A stretch of DNA of 43,792 nucleotides, taken from the IMG/VR virus record IMGVR_UViG_3300020190_000116, positions 1 through 43,792 of that record; one strand, given 5' to 3'. The stretch comes from a virus. Below the pieces are notes generated by a model. It ran no database searches, was not told where the DNA came from, and saw nothing but the letters and a program-made list of their open reading frames with translations. The translations under genes were made by a program, and so were the position numbers. Positions 36,992-43,792 of the stretch are shown piece by piece; positions within the stretch are counted from its first letter, which is position 1; each line of letters opens with the position of its first letter.

Positions 36992-37680
36992 TTTTTGACC
37001 ACAAATGTGAAGCCTGTTGCTAGGGGAACATGAAATAGATACTTGTCGTCGTCCTCGGTCAGGCGCGACAGATACTGGAAATAGGGGTGCCTCTCCTTCA
37101 GCGCATACAGTGCCCCAAAATCATTGACGGTATTGAGAATCATAAGTGAGTTCTGCGCAAGTTTTTCCCAGGCACTGTCAATAATTGAGAAATCATGGCT
37201 CATCATCTCGGTGTCAACAAAAAACACATCATAGTCAGTATCAATCACCCCACTCGCAAAATCTTGCATAGAGATGATGTGATCGTCCGGAATTTGCGCA
37301 CCTATATATTGCTCCAAATAATCAATACTTGTTGTATTGACATAGTCTACGCGGGGAACAATTTCATTGAGCGTTGCAGCAAGAACATAATTCATGCCAC
37401 AGAATAATAATTTAGAAGGATTTTTAATCCTTACGATTATTTCCACAATGGAGCGACTCAAAATTTCTATATCCATTGTTGAGCCCGTGAGATTACCTGG
37501 GTCAAGCCAATTTAGTTGGACGGAAAATCCAATAGCAGAACGACTTCTGTCCACGCCTGTTTCAACTTCTGACTGCAGAAACTGCGCATTTTTTGCGACA
37601 ACAAGTGCCTTGTCTATTTCTGAGGAAGCCGTATGAGATAGCAGGTTTGCAAATTGGAAAACACCATAATTATCACTCAT
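36988..37680 (-). CDS. Possible methyltransferase-fold protein, 230 aa
   Basis: From about residue 90 an alternating strand/helix pattern (K-L-L-F-C-G-M-N-Y-V ... V-D-Y-V-N-T ... Y-D-V-F-F-V-D-T) resembles a Rossmann-like SAM-binding domain, but the glycine-rich motif is not canonical. Overlaps the halogenase start by 4 bp (ATGA). Listed as possible only. Confidence 0.5.
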   Translation of the reverse strand: MSDNYGVFQFANLLSHTASSEIDKALVVAKNAQFLQSEVETGVDRSRSAIGFSVQLNWLDPGNLTGSTMDIEILSRSIVEIIVRIKNPSKLLFCGMNYVLAATLNEIVPRVDYVNTTSIDYLEQYIGAQIPDDHIISMQDFASGVIDTDYDVFFVDTEMMSHDFSIIDSAWEKLAQNSLMILNTVNDFGALYALKERHPYFQYLSRLTEDDDKYLFHVPLATGFTFVVKK

Positions 37681-37942
37681 TTTCTATTCTCCATTTGAGA
37701 ACATGAAACAGGTACCAAAAGCGCCTCAATGACATTTGATTTCTGCGCAATTCGGCGTGCCGTTCGATTGCTATGGGTGAATTTTGGTCATGACCGGCCG
37801 CCCCATATACATTGCTACAGGCTTCCTGTAGGTCGTTTAGGGTAACATCAGCAATGTCTTCAAGGTCAAAACCGAGTGTTGCAAAAACTATTGCTAGTTG
37901 CTCCTGGGCATAATTGAAATCGTCTTGCAAGTTATAGCCCAT
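37673..37942 (-). CDS. Small helical protein, 89 aa (third member of partner family)
   Basis: Start M-G-Y-N-L at 37942 after GAGGACGAGAACA. Contains E-Q-L-A-I-V-F-A-T-L-G-F-D-L-E-D-I, aligned with the L-F-T-x-x-L-x-A-G-x-D-P-D core of 34486 and 38682 though more diverged. Located between an oxygenase gene and the putative methyltransferase gene. Confidence 0.7.
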   Translation of the reverse strand: MGYNLQDDFNYAQEQLAIVFATLGFDLEDIADVTLNDLQEACSNVYGAAGHDQNSPIAIERHAELRRNQMSLRRFWYLFHVLKWRIENE

Positions 37943-38093
37943 TGTTCTCGTCCTCAATTACAAAAACTATAGGTTGGTCAAGCATTGCGCAGGAAATAAT
38001 GATTTCATCAGGTGTTTTGTAGCGACTCGTAATCGGGTCAAAATCAAAATCACCAAATTGCTCAGCGTTTGGGTCCCTGGGTTCTGGTGTCAT
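37932..38093 (-). CDS. Small hypothetical protein, 53 aa
   Basis: Found between 37942 and 38090: ATG at 38093 overlaps the stop of the oxygenase gene (ATGA) and reads 53 codons to TAA at 37932-37934. Acidic start, then I-I-I-S-C-A-M-L-D-Q-P-I-V-F-V-I-E-D. No family recognised. Confidence 0.65.
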   Translation of the reverse strand: MTPEPRDPNAEQFGDFDFDPITSRYKTPDEIIISCAMLDQPIVFVIEDENNGL

Positions 38094-38680
38094 CGGAACC
38101 ACGTCACCAGAGAATATTTTACGGTTTCATCTTTTTCGCCTACGGGCTCAGCGATGTGTAGATACGGATAATTTGATGGGAACATAATTACACTCCCTGC
38201 TCGTGGCTCAATATTTACATTAAAGCGGGGGAATACTAGATTGCCTCCAGTGAAATTGTCGTTCAGAAAAGCAACCAGACTCAAACTTCGTGCGTTGCTT
38301 CTGAAGTGGTCATGGTGGGCGTGATACTCGGCGCCGCCGCCATACTTGAGCACGCGATACCCTTCGTCTGCTTCTAGGCTCAACTCAAAGATATTTCTGT
38401 AGTCCCATACAATCGGGTCAATTTTTTCCCAGATTTTCCGCCACTCGGAAACAAGAGGAATCATTCGTTCGACGCGGACCTCATCAGAGCCCAGGGGTGC
38501 TAATTCGCAGCCCAATGATGTTCTCATGTTGGAAATCTGCCCTTCACCAGTGGCGGACTTTTCCCATCGCACATATCCCCAAGTCTGGGAGCACTCTTCT
38601 TCAAGGAGTTTAATGAAATTATCAGCGTCAAAAATATTGTCATACTGGCAAATTGCGACGGCGTGCTCTTTAAATTTCAT
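38090..38680 (-). CDS. 2OG-Fe(II) oxygenase, P4H-like, 196 aa
   Basis: Start at 38680, one base after the stop of 38682; a longer frame to 38713 overlaps that gene. Iron ligands lie in Y-H-A-H-H-D-H-F; G-G-N-L-V-F-P and P-Y-L-H-I-A-E-P ... K-Y-S-L-V-T-W-F supply the distal His and the 2OG-binding basic residue. Third oxygenase of the cassette and the second with a dedicated small partner gene. Confidence 0.85.
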   Translation of the reverse strand: MKFKEHAVAICQYDNIFDADNFIKLLEEECSQTWGYVRWEKSATGEGQISNMRTSLGCELAPLGSDEVRVERMIPLVSEWRKIWEKIDPIVWDYRNIFELSLEADEGYRVLKYGGGAEYHAHHDHFRSNARSLSLVAFLNDNFTGGNLVFPRFNVNIEPRAGSVIMFPSNYPYLHIAEPVGEKDETVKYSLVTWFR

Positions 38681-38681
38681 G

Positions 38682-38930
38682 TCACTCAGCGATTCTCGCG
38701 CGAATTTGTTCAAGTTTTTCCAATGCCTCTAGAATATTGACGAACTGTTCACGCAAACCCAAGTTTTCCTCGGAGATGTCCGTCAGTGGATTAAGGGTCT
38801 CCATATCAACTGAATCTGGGTCCAATCCGGCGATGATAAGGCATGTAAACAACTGCTCCTTAAGACCCCCTACCCGTAGGTCAATTGCTGCCAACTTACG
38901 CTCTTGACTCAGTGTGTCAAAAAATCCCAT
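38682..38930 (-). CDS. Small helical partner protein, 82 aa
   Basis: Core L-K-E-Q-L-F-T-C-L-I-I-A-G-L-D-P-D-S-V is shared with 34486. The C-terminal helix is rich in Glu/Leu/Arg (likely coiled coil). Directly upstream of an oxygenase gene, as 34486 is. Confidence 0.75.
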   Translation of the reverse strand: MGFFDTLSQERKLAAIDLRVGGLKEQLFTCLIIAGLDPDSVDMETLNPLTDISEENLGLREQFVNILEALEKLEQIRARIAE

Positions 38931-38934
38931 TATT

Positions 38935-39381
38935 TTATCTCCTTGGTTCGTCCTGTACTGTAACTACATTCTTGCACATCTCAGCACCGTTCCGCGTACT
39001 TATAACGACATAGTTGCCGGGTTTGGGAAATCTGTGTTTCACAACAATCCGATGCTCTTCTATAATGTCCGGCACCATCTCACCCACGACCCGCTCAATG
39101 TCGTCATCATCATCTATTTCCATAAGAATCAATTTTATTTCTTTACACGATTCAAAATCATCTACCATAGTAAAAACAAACAATTGATTTACGCCAATCG
39201 GGGAGTTACACTCAACATATTTTTCGACGGGGATAGAAAGCAAGGTCACCCGAGAATCATCAAAATCTAAAGTTTTTGTTCTGGGGGAATGCCCATTTAG
39301 TATTGGCAAAACCCATAGACGAGCAAGTTTTGACGCCTCTTCAGCCATTGAATCGTCTGGACAAAAAATGACTCGGTCCAT
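38935..39381 (-). CDS. Hypothetical protein, 148 aa
   Basis: ATG at 39381 shares one base with the stop of the fibre gene. Beta-rich, with an acidic D-D-D-D-D run near residue 92 and a C-terminal G-N-Y-V-V-I-S-T-R-N-G that resembles an Ig-like strand pair. Possibly a tail-fibre accessory or chaperone by position only. Confidence 0.65.
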   Translation of the reverse strand: MDRVIFCPDDSMAEEASKLARLWVLPILNGHSPRTKTLDFDDSRVTLLSIPVEKYVECNSPIGVNQLFVFTMVDDFESCKEIKLILMEIDDDDDIERVVGEMVPDIIEEHRIVVKHRFPKPGNYVVISTRNGAEMCKNVVTVQDEPRR

Positions 39382-41063
39382 TAGATATCAACGACTTTTG
39401 TAAAGGGGAAGTTGCTGTGGCTCATCTGCGTGTTGGCTGTTCCGGCGTTGCGCGCAATAACTATAACGCCTCCATCCTTGCCGGTCTCTCCAGTTGAGCC
39501 GGAACTTGCTGTGCCTGCCGTTCCCCCGGCACCCCCAGGGCCACCCGGCCAATTTGGATGCGGAGTCGCGGACGGATTCGCAAAGGGATTGCTGCCCGTT
39601 GAGCCAGCAGGATGGTTTGACGCGGGGTGAGGGAAAACACCTGCGTTGTGTCCTGAGTTCCCGGGGTGCGCCGCAACATAATTAAGTCCGTGACCCGCGT
39701 TGTGGTGCCCAGGGTGAGAGCCCGGGCCGTGGGCGTGGTGGCCGTGCCCAGAGTTGTGATTACCGGCGTGATGCCCAGAGGGGTGATGATGTGAACCGTG
39801 CCCAGGGTTGTGAGTACCGCCGTGATGTCCAGGCCCATGAGGATGTGTACCGTGCCCAGCGTTGTGCCCTTTGCCCTGCGGATTGGCATTGTGGTTAGTA
39901 TGAGCGCTATGGGGTCCATTCGCAGGGTGGGGGCCAACATTATATCCAGGCCCATGATGAATGGCATTGCTGTGTCCGTTGTGGTTAGTAGTAATATTAT
40001 GGGGCCCATTCGAAGGGTGAGAGGCATGATGCGTTCCACTCGGATGATGATGAGCATTGCTGGTTGCGTTGTGTTGCAGGTGAAAGCCAGTTCCATTGGG
40101 ACCATGAGACCCGGTGGTATGTCCAGGCCCATGATTTACATGGTTGTGGTTCGCGTTGTGAATCGCTGGGAGAGGTCCGCCCGCATTGTGAGCGACGCCG
40201 GGGTGTGACTCTGGAATTGAGTTATTAAATGGGGTTCCGGTGTGGGCATTAAAACTATGAGGACCATTCGCCGGGTGAGGCACACTCCCTGCGGGGTGTC
40301 CTCCAGCATTGTGGCTTGCGGGCCGAGTCGGCGCGGATGTTCCTGGGTTGCCAGCAGAACCAGCAGTGGCGGCGCTTCCCGCTGAACCCGCCAAACCCCT
40401 ACTTACAATCGTGCCGGACCCAGCGAGAGTCTTGGTAACTACGATGACTAGACCACCGCCAAGACCGCCTGAGCCTCCAGCCCCTGCGGTGGCTGCAGTT
40501 CCAGGGTTCCCGGCGTTTCCGATACCACCGGGCTCACCCGCGCTCGCGCCAGGAAAAACACCCAAAGGACCAGCGCTACCAGCACTACCAGAACCCGCGT
40601 TAGAAATAATTGCTCCAGCACTGCCTGCTGCCCCAAGTGAACCAGAACCAATTTTAGTTATAGTGCCGGCTGCGGTAATAAACCATCCAGCAAGTGCGTC
40701 GTCCAAATCGTTCAGCGCAGAAGTATCAATAGAATTTGTACTATCCCCCCAAGCGCTGTTCGGATTGAGTGAGCCTTGTCTGCCAGCAATAGTGCCGCTA
40801 CCATCAGAAATGTTTGCCGCCGTAGCCGTGGGGAAACCGATTACTCCATTATTAGTTAATGTTCCTTGTACGAAAATACGAAAACCGTTAGTAACAAGCA
40901 CTCCACCGGAATCAACGGTCAGAGAGGAGTAGTACATATCCCGTATGAGGTGTACTGTTGTGCCATTAGTAATGGTGACAGAGCCGTCTAGTCCTGTGCC
41001 AAAAATGGAGTCTCCGCCAGTTCTCTGAACTAATGATTTATTTATTTTTCTGACCGCGCCCAT
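39381..41063 (-). CDS. Tail adhesin with long histidine-rich insert, 560 aa
   Basis: Residues 1-135 are beta-rich and resemble the 256-aa neighbour at 41066. From 136 to 250 a Gly/Ala-rich stretch suggests polyglycine-type helices. Residues about 251-500 are a low-complexity His/Gly/Asn/Pro region with more than 50 histidines. The Gly-rich fold then resumes (500-560: G-G-P-G-G-A-G-G ... D-G-G-V-I-V-I-A). Probably a fibre-tip adhesin. The His-rich part could bind metal ions. Confidence 0.8.
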   Translation of the reverse strand: MGAVRKINKSLVQRTGGDSIFGTGLDGSVTITNGTTVHLIRDMYYSSLTVDSGGVLVTNGFRIFVQGTLTNNGVIGFPTATAANISDGSGTIAGRQGSLNPNSAWGDSTNSIDTSALNDLDDALAGWFITAAGTITKIGSGSLGAAGSAGAIISNAGSGSAGSAGPLGVFPGASAGEPGGIGNAGNPGTAATAGAGGSGGLGGGLVIVVTKTLAGSGTIVSRGLAGSAGSAATAGSAGNPGTSAPTRPASHNAGGHPAGSVPHPANGPHSFNAHTGTPFNNSIPESHPGVAHNAGGPLPAIHNANHNHVNHGPGHTTGSHGPNGTGFHLQHNATSNAHHHPSGTHHASHPSNGPHNITTNHNGHSNAIHHGPGYNVGPHPANGPHSAHTNHNANPQGKGHNAGHGTHPHGPGHHGGTHNPGHGSHHHPSGHHAGNHNSGHGHHAHGPGSHPGHHNAGHGLNYVAAHPGNSGHNAGVFPHPASNHPAGSTGSNPFANPSATPHPNWPGGPGGAGGTAGTASSGSTGETGKDGGVIVIARNAGTANTQMSHSNFPFTKVVDI

Positions 41064-41065
41064 CG

Positions 41066-41836
41066 CTAAACAACCTGTGAATAAATTACGGTTCCCGAGT
41101 TGCAGCCAGTTCCGCCAGTAACATCCGTCGATACGCTGGGATGTATGACAGAAGCGGAAGAGATAACAATAATTACTCCTCCCCCGCCCCCGCCCGAGCC
41201 AGGAGTTCCGGGCGCTCTAATTTGTGCCGTTCCTCCGGCAACACTGATGTACCTCGCGGCGAGAATTACGACACCACCACCTATGCCAGCAAAACCGCCG
41301 GCCCCTCCGCGCAAAAAAGTAGGTGTAGTTGATGTGCCGGTAACGGAATATCCACGAACAGACTGATTTGGTTGGTAGTAGAAGTTTGTTCCCCCCGTAG
41401 CCGCGGTCGGAGCGGTGGCGGTCTGCGTTGCACTTGAGCCCCCAAGACTGTGAGTCACCGCAGTCGCAATTCCGCCACCCTGTTGTATTGAGCCAGCAGT
41501 GGAAAACCCTATTGTATAACCGATGGTTGAACCATTATTCAATGTCAGAAGATTTTGAACGAAGATGCGGTATCCGCCGGGGTTAAGTCGAACGCTTGCA
41601 GAAAGAGTTAGATTGTAAAAAAACAGGTCCCTTGTTGCCGTGTAAATGGATGACGCTGGAGCCATACCAAGGACAGTAGTTGACCCATCTAGCGTCTGGC
41701 TGCCGTCAACAGATGAGCCGTATACGGAGTCGGGGGCGTCAAGGAATGCACTTAAATTAGAGTTCGCTTTTGATGTTGTTGATGGTCCAGAGACGACGCT
41801 CAAACCACCTCCATTGACAAAAAAGAACTTACCCAT
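41066..41836 (-). CDS. Tail adhesin-like Gly-rich protein, 256 aa
   Basis: Paralogue of 39381: shared pattern of a D-G-S start, F-R/Y-R-I-F-V-Q near residue 94 and a Gly-rich end (G-G-G-V-V-I-L ... P-G-S-G-G-G-G-G-G-V-I-I-V-I). It lacks the His-rich region, having only a short Gly loop at the equivalent place. Likely virion surface protein. Confidence 0.75.
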   Translation of the reverse strand: MGKFFFVNGGGLSVVSGPSTTSKANSNLSAFLDAPDSVYGSSVDGSQTLDGSTTVLGMAPASSIYTATRDLFFYNLTLSASVRLNPGGYRIFVQNLLTLNNGSTIGYTIGFSTAGSIQQGGGIATAVTHSLGGSSATQTATAPTAATGGTNFYYQPNQSVRGYSVTGTSTTPTFLRGGAGGFAGIGGGVVILAARYISVAGGTAQIRAPGTPGSGGGGGGVIIVISSASVIHPSVSTDVTGGTGCNSGTVIYSQVV

Positions 41837-41837
41837 T

Positions 41838-42218
41838 TTAGTATTCCTCGTATCCGTTCAAAATTACATTTACGGTTGTTCCTGCGCTTGCCGAGCCAAG
41901 TATTTGGTCGGAGGTCGTGGCGCTTGCTGCGGAAGCGCCACCCTCATTAGTCAAGACCAGCGATGTCGACAGCGTGATTGTTTCGTTGGCTGCGAGGGAA
42001 AAACCGCTGAGAAAGTTATTGGATGTTCCAACAGAAACATTTTTTACCTTCAATGACATGGTTACGGTAACCGCGCTACCAGACGTATTGCATAAAACAA
42101 TTTCCTTGATAACCGCAGTGGTTCCCCCGGTGCTTGAGTTGGGCACTGTATATATTGATGAGTTGGCAGTATTTGACAACTGCGCTGGACCTGCTAGTCG
42201 TTTTACTAAAACTGGCAT
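41838..42218 (-). CDS. Tail-associated beta protein, 126 aa
   Basis: Ser/Thr/Asn-rich, beta-strand-dominated, with V-I-K-E-I-V-L-C-N-T-S-G-S-A-V-T-V near the middle, as in small phage structural proteins. It starts at the stop of the next upstream gene (1-bp overlap) and lies within the fibre operon. Confidence 0.7.
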   Translation of the reverse strand: MPVLVKRLAGPAQLSNTANSSIYTVPNSSTGGTTAVIKEIVLCNTSGSAVTVTMSLKVKNVSVGTSNNFLSGFSLAANETITLSTSLVLTNEGGASAASATTSDQILGSASAGTTVNVILNGYEEY

Positions 42219-42403
42219 TAGATTACCTCCATAATGAATCTACGATTATCAGTAGTTTCACGACGAACTTCTACTGACGCGGTTACATAGGTTGATGTGT
42301 TCGTCGAATCTTGCGAGTCTTGTGCCGCTTCTTCCCCGGCCGTAAAATTGGCGGTTGAAGCCGTTTCCGTTGACCCGTCATATGTGTAGCGTACTCTTGT
42401 CAT
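42218..42403 (-). CDS. Small tail-region protein, 61 aa
   Basis: Acidic, Thr/Ser-rich, ending with R-R-F-I-M-E-V-I. ATG after GAGAGGTGAATA on the minus strand. No family recognised. Confidence 0.65.
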   Translation of the reverse strand: MTRVRYTYDGSTETASTANFTAGEEAAQDSQDSTNTSTYVTASVEVRRETTDNRRFIMEVI

Positions 42404-42416
42404 TATTCACCTCTCA

Positions 42417-43792
42417 CTAGTTGGTATATCCGTAAAGTTTCCAGGACCCAGATAAGTTGACTGCAGAAGAACCCAGTCTAAAACTTTGAAATTGTATCCC
42501 ATTATAGGCATTTGCCGTAGTGTGCTGAACGGTCCCCGTATAGTTGCCAAATGTCGATGCGCAGTGTGCTGAAATTATTGTTCTGTCAGCAACATTGGGG
42601 CGAGAAATATCCATAACTATGTGGCTGTCTGCGTTGGCTATTACTCCACAAATACCGAGAGATGAGTTTTGCCCGAAGAAATTGTCACTGCTTCCGCCAT
42701 AAGTTAGGCCCTGAACTGCGTAGTAGTAACTTGTTGTAGCAGCCGTGCTGCCCGATAGTAGATTTATAAAAAATAAATATGTATTTGAACTATTGGCCTG
42801 TAGGTCACTGATTATCAATCGATAATTGTCATAAGTGGCCGAAAAAACAGATTGTAAATTAACCTGCGTAGCGCCAGAAAATGTTCCGCTTGATAGATAT
42901 ACAAGCCCAATATTTCCTGTGGTGGCAATGGTTCCGTTCGCATTGGGGAGTGTTAGGGTCCTGTCTGCAGAGAGCGTTGTCGGCGTAAGCGTTACTTCGT
43001 AAGTTCCGGAGCCTCCAGCGCGACCCCGAAGTGCTACACCATCTTCGGTGGCTACTTCTCTTGCGGTGATAGAACCAATGACATCTAGTGATGTTGCTGG
43101 CGATGAGGTATTGACACCGACGCGGTTATTTGTTGCGTCAACATAAAGCACATTTGTGTCGACTGATAGCGCTGCCGCAGAGAGCCTCGTTCCGTCAAAT
43201 GTGAGATTCGCACTACCTGCGGCTGCGTTTGAACCATCTTTGTATACAACTTGGTTAGCACTGCCAGCGACTGGGCCAGTTGCGCCCTGCGCGCCCTGAC
43301 TTCCAGTTGCGCCTTGCGCGCCTTGCGCTCCGGTTGCTCCAGTAGAACCCTGCGGTCCGGTGTCCCCCTGCGGACCCGTTGCGCCTTGTGGGCCCGTTGC
43401 CCCCTGTGCTCCTGTCGCCCCCTGTGCGCCCTGAGGACCAGTTGCCCCAGTCGCACCAGTATCACCCGTGGCTCCCGTGGCTCCCTGTGCGCCAGTTGCC
43501 CCCTGCGGACCCTGTGACCCTGCTGCTCCCTGAGGACCCGTGGCTCCTTGGGGTCCTGCATCGCCCTGAGCGCCCTGAGGGCCGGTCGAACCCTGGGGTC
43601 CTTGCGCACCAGTTGCTCCCGTCGCACCCTGAGCACCCGTTGAGCCCTGTGGCCCCACATCACCCTGTGGTCCTTGTGCACCAGTTGCGCCGGTTGCCCC
43701 TTGGGTACCTGTCGCACCTTGCGGTCCCTGTGCCCCCGTTGCTCCGGTTGCCCCCTGTGCACCCGTAGCACCAGCGTCTCCTTGTGGACCCT
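42417..43792 (-). CDS. Collagen-like tail fibre (partial, N-terminus outside window)
   Basis: Open to the right edge, at least 458 residues. The visible N-terminal part is a long run of Gly-X-Y triplets ([12 protein letters not shown]), i.e. a collagen-like stalk, ending near 43270. The C-terminal ~280 residues have a phage tail-fibre layout: a connector with T-S-P-A-T-S-L-D-V and a beta-rich tip. The inner Met at 43658 is not the true start. Few or no lysines in the triplet region. Confidence 0.85.
   Translation of the reverse strand, partial: GPQGDAGATGAQGATGATGAQGPQGATGTQGATGATGAQGPQGDVGPQGSTGAQGATGATGAQGPQGSTGPQGAQGDAGPQGATGPQGAAGSQGPQGATGAQGATGATGDTGATGATGPQGAQGATGAQGATGPQGATGPQGDTGPQGSTGATGAQGAQGATGSQGAQGATGPVAGSANQVVYKDGSNAAAGSANLTFDGTRLSAAALSVDTNVLYVDATNNRVGVNTSSPATSLDVIGSITAREVATEDGVALRGRAGGSGTYEVTLTPTTLSADRTLTLPNANGTIATTGNIGLVYLSSGTFSGATQVNLQSVFSATYDNYRLIISDLQANSSNTYLFFINLLSGSTAATTSYYYAVQGLTYGGSSDNFFGQNSSLGICGVIANADSHIVMDISRPNVADRTIISAHCASTFGNYTGTVQHTTANAYNGIQFQSFRLGSSAVNLSGSWKLYGYTN

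Noticed and set aside
40309-40932. Pro/Ala-rich 207-codon + strand frame
   Set aside because: Complement of the Gly/Ala-rich adhesin codons, with no ribosome site.
43085-43771. Arg-rich 228-codon frame in the collagen-like region
   Set aside because: Shifted reading of the Gly-X-Y repeat. The in-frame product is the recognisable fibre.
39381-43792. Diversity-generating retroelement in the fibre region
   Set aside because: No reverse transcriptase and no template/variable repeat pair seen.
1-43792. tRNA genes
   Set aside because: I looked for T-loop signatures and cloverleaf-like sequence by eye and found none. Sequences resembling GGTTCAG belong to the promoter -10 regions.

Overview
The window looks like part of the genome of a tailed phage (or a prophage-like relative) of an actinobacterium. 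The host assignment rests on three WhiB-type iron-sulphur regulators (6-188, 9781-10005, 23932-24285 minus). A Thr/Pro mucin-like linker in the surface protein at 30138-32048 resembles linkers common in Acidimicrobiia, so a host from that class is a reasonable guess but is not proven. No capsid, portal, large terminase, tape measure or integrase gene is visible, so the sequence is only a portion of the genome. The left part is visibly GC-rich; the tail and modification genes on the right are visibly more AT-rich.

Layout. (1) 1-18.5 kb: about forty small genes, nearly all rightward, encoding DUF-type, zinc-finger, WhiB and other host-takeover-like proteins plus a MoxR ATPase/VWA pair. They are driven by about 23 copies of one promoter type (TTTGAC, 16-18 bp, TAGATT or TAGGTT). 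Several control regions of 200-400 bp (M1-M5, and M6 around the divergent gene at 16003) hold clustered AGCCCCGC/GCGGGGCT and GCGCGTAT repeats. The likely regulator is the leftward helicase-associated-domain/HTH gene at 15629-16003. Its own apparent promoter carries GCGCGTAT in the spacer and its transcript would be leaderless. (2) 18.5-23.9 kb: an Nmad1/DUF1599 protein, a 370-bp gene-free segment with many predicted stems, then a replication block (replication-associated protein, helicase-loader-like protein, TOPRIM primase-helicase), a small-terminase-like HTH protein and three small ribbon-helix-helix proteins. (3) 23.9-28.3 kb: a leftward group (third WhiB, lipoprotein, metallophosphatase, HTH protein) and a short rightward group with winged helices. 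(4) 28.3-32.0 kb leftward: nuclease, endolysin, holin and a large secreted lectin-like protein. (5) 32.1-39.4 kb leftward: a tightly overlapping cassette with a GT2 glycosyltransferase, three 2OG-Fe(II) oxygenases, a tryptophan-halogenase-like flavoprotein, a DUF6065-like protein, a possible methyltransferase and small helical partner proteins. (6) 39.4-43.8 kb leftward: tail fibre/adhesin proteins, one with a His-rich insert of about 250 residues, and a collagen-like fibre running off the right edge.

How the parts may work together. The early region appears to be a repeated regulatory grammar. Promoters that follow directly on a stop codon have their -10 element in the loop of an 11-16 bp inverted repeat, which could end the upstream transcript and start the next one. 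Promoters placed behind the repeat clusters lack that inverted repeat and instead start with a short 5' hairpin. The right-hand cassette sits immediately downstream of fibre genes and plausibly modifies virion proteins. A second oddity is a 65-bp insertion at the end of the third WhiB gene, built from pieces identical to two distant loci in the same window.
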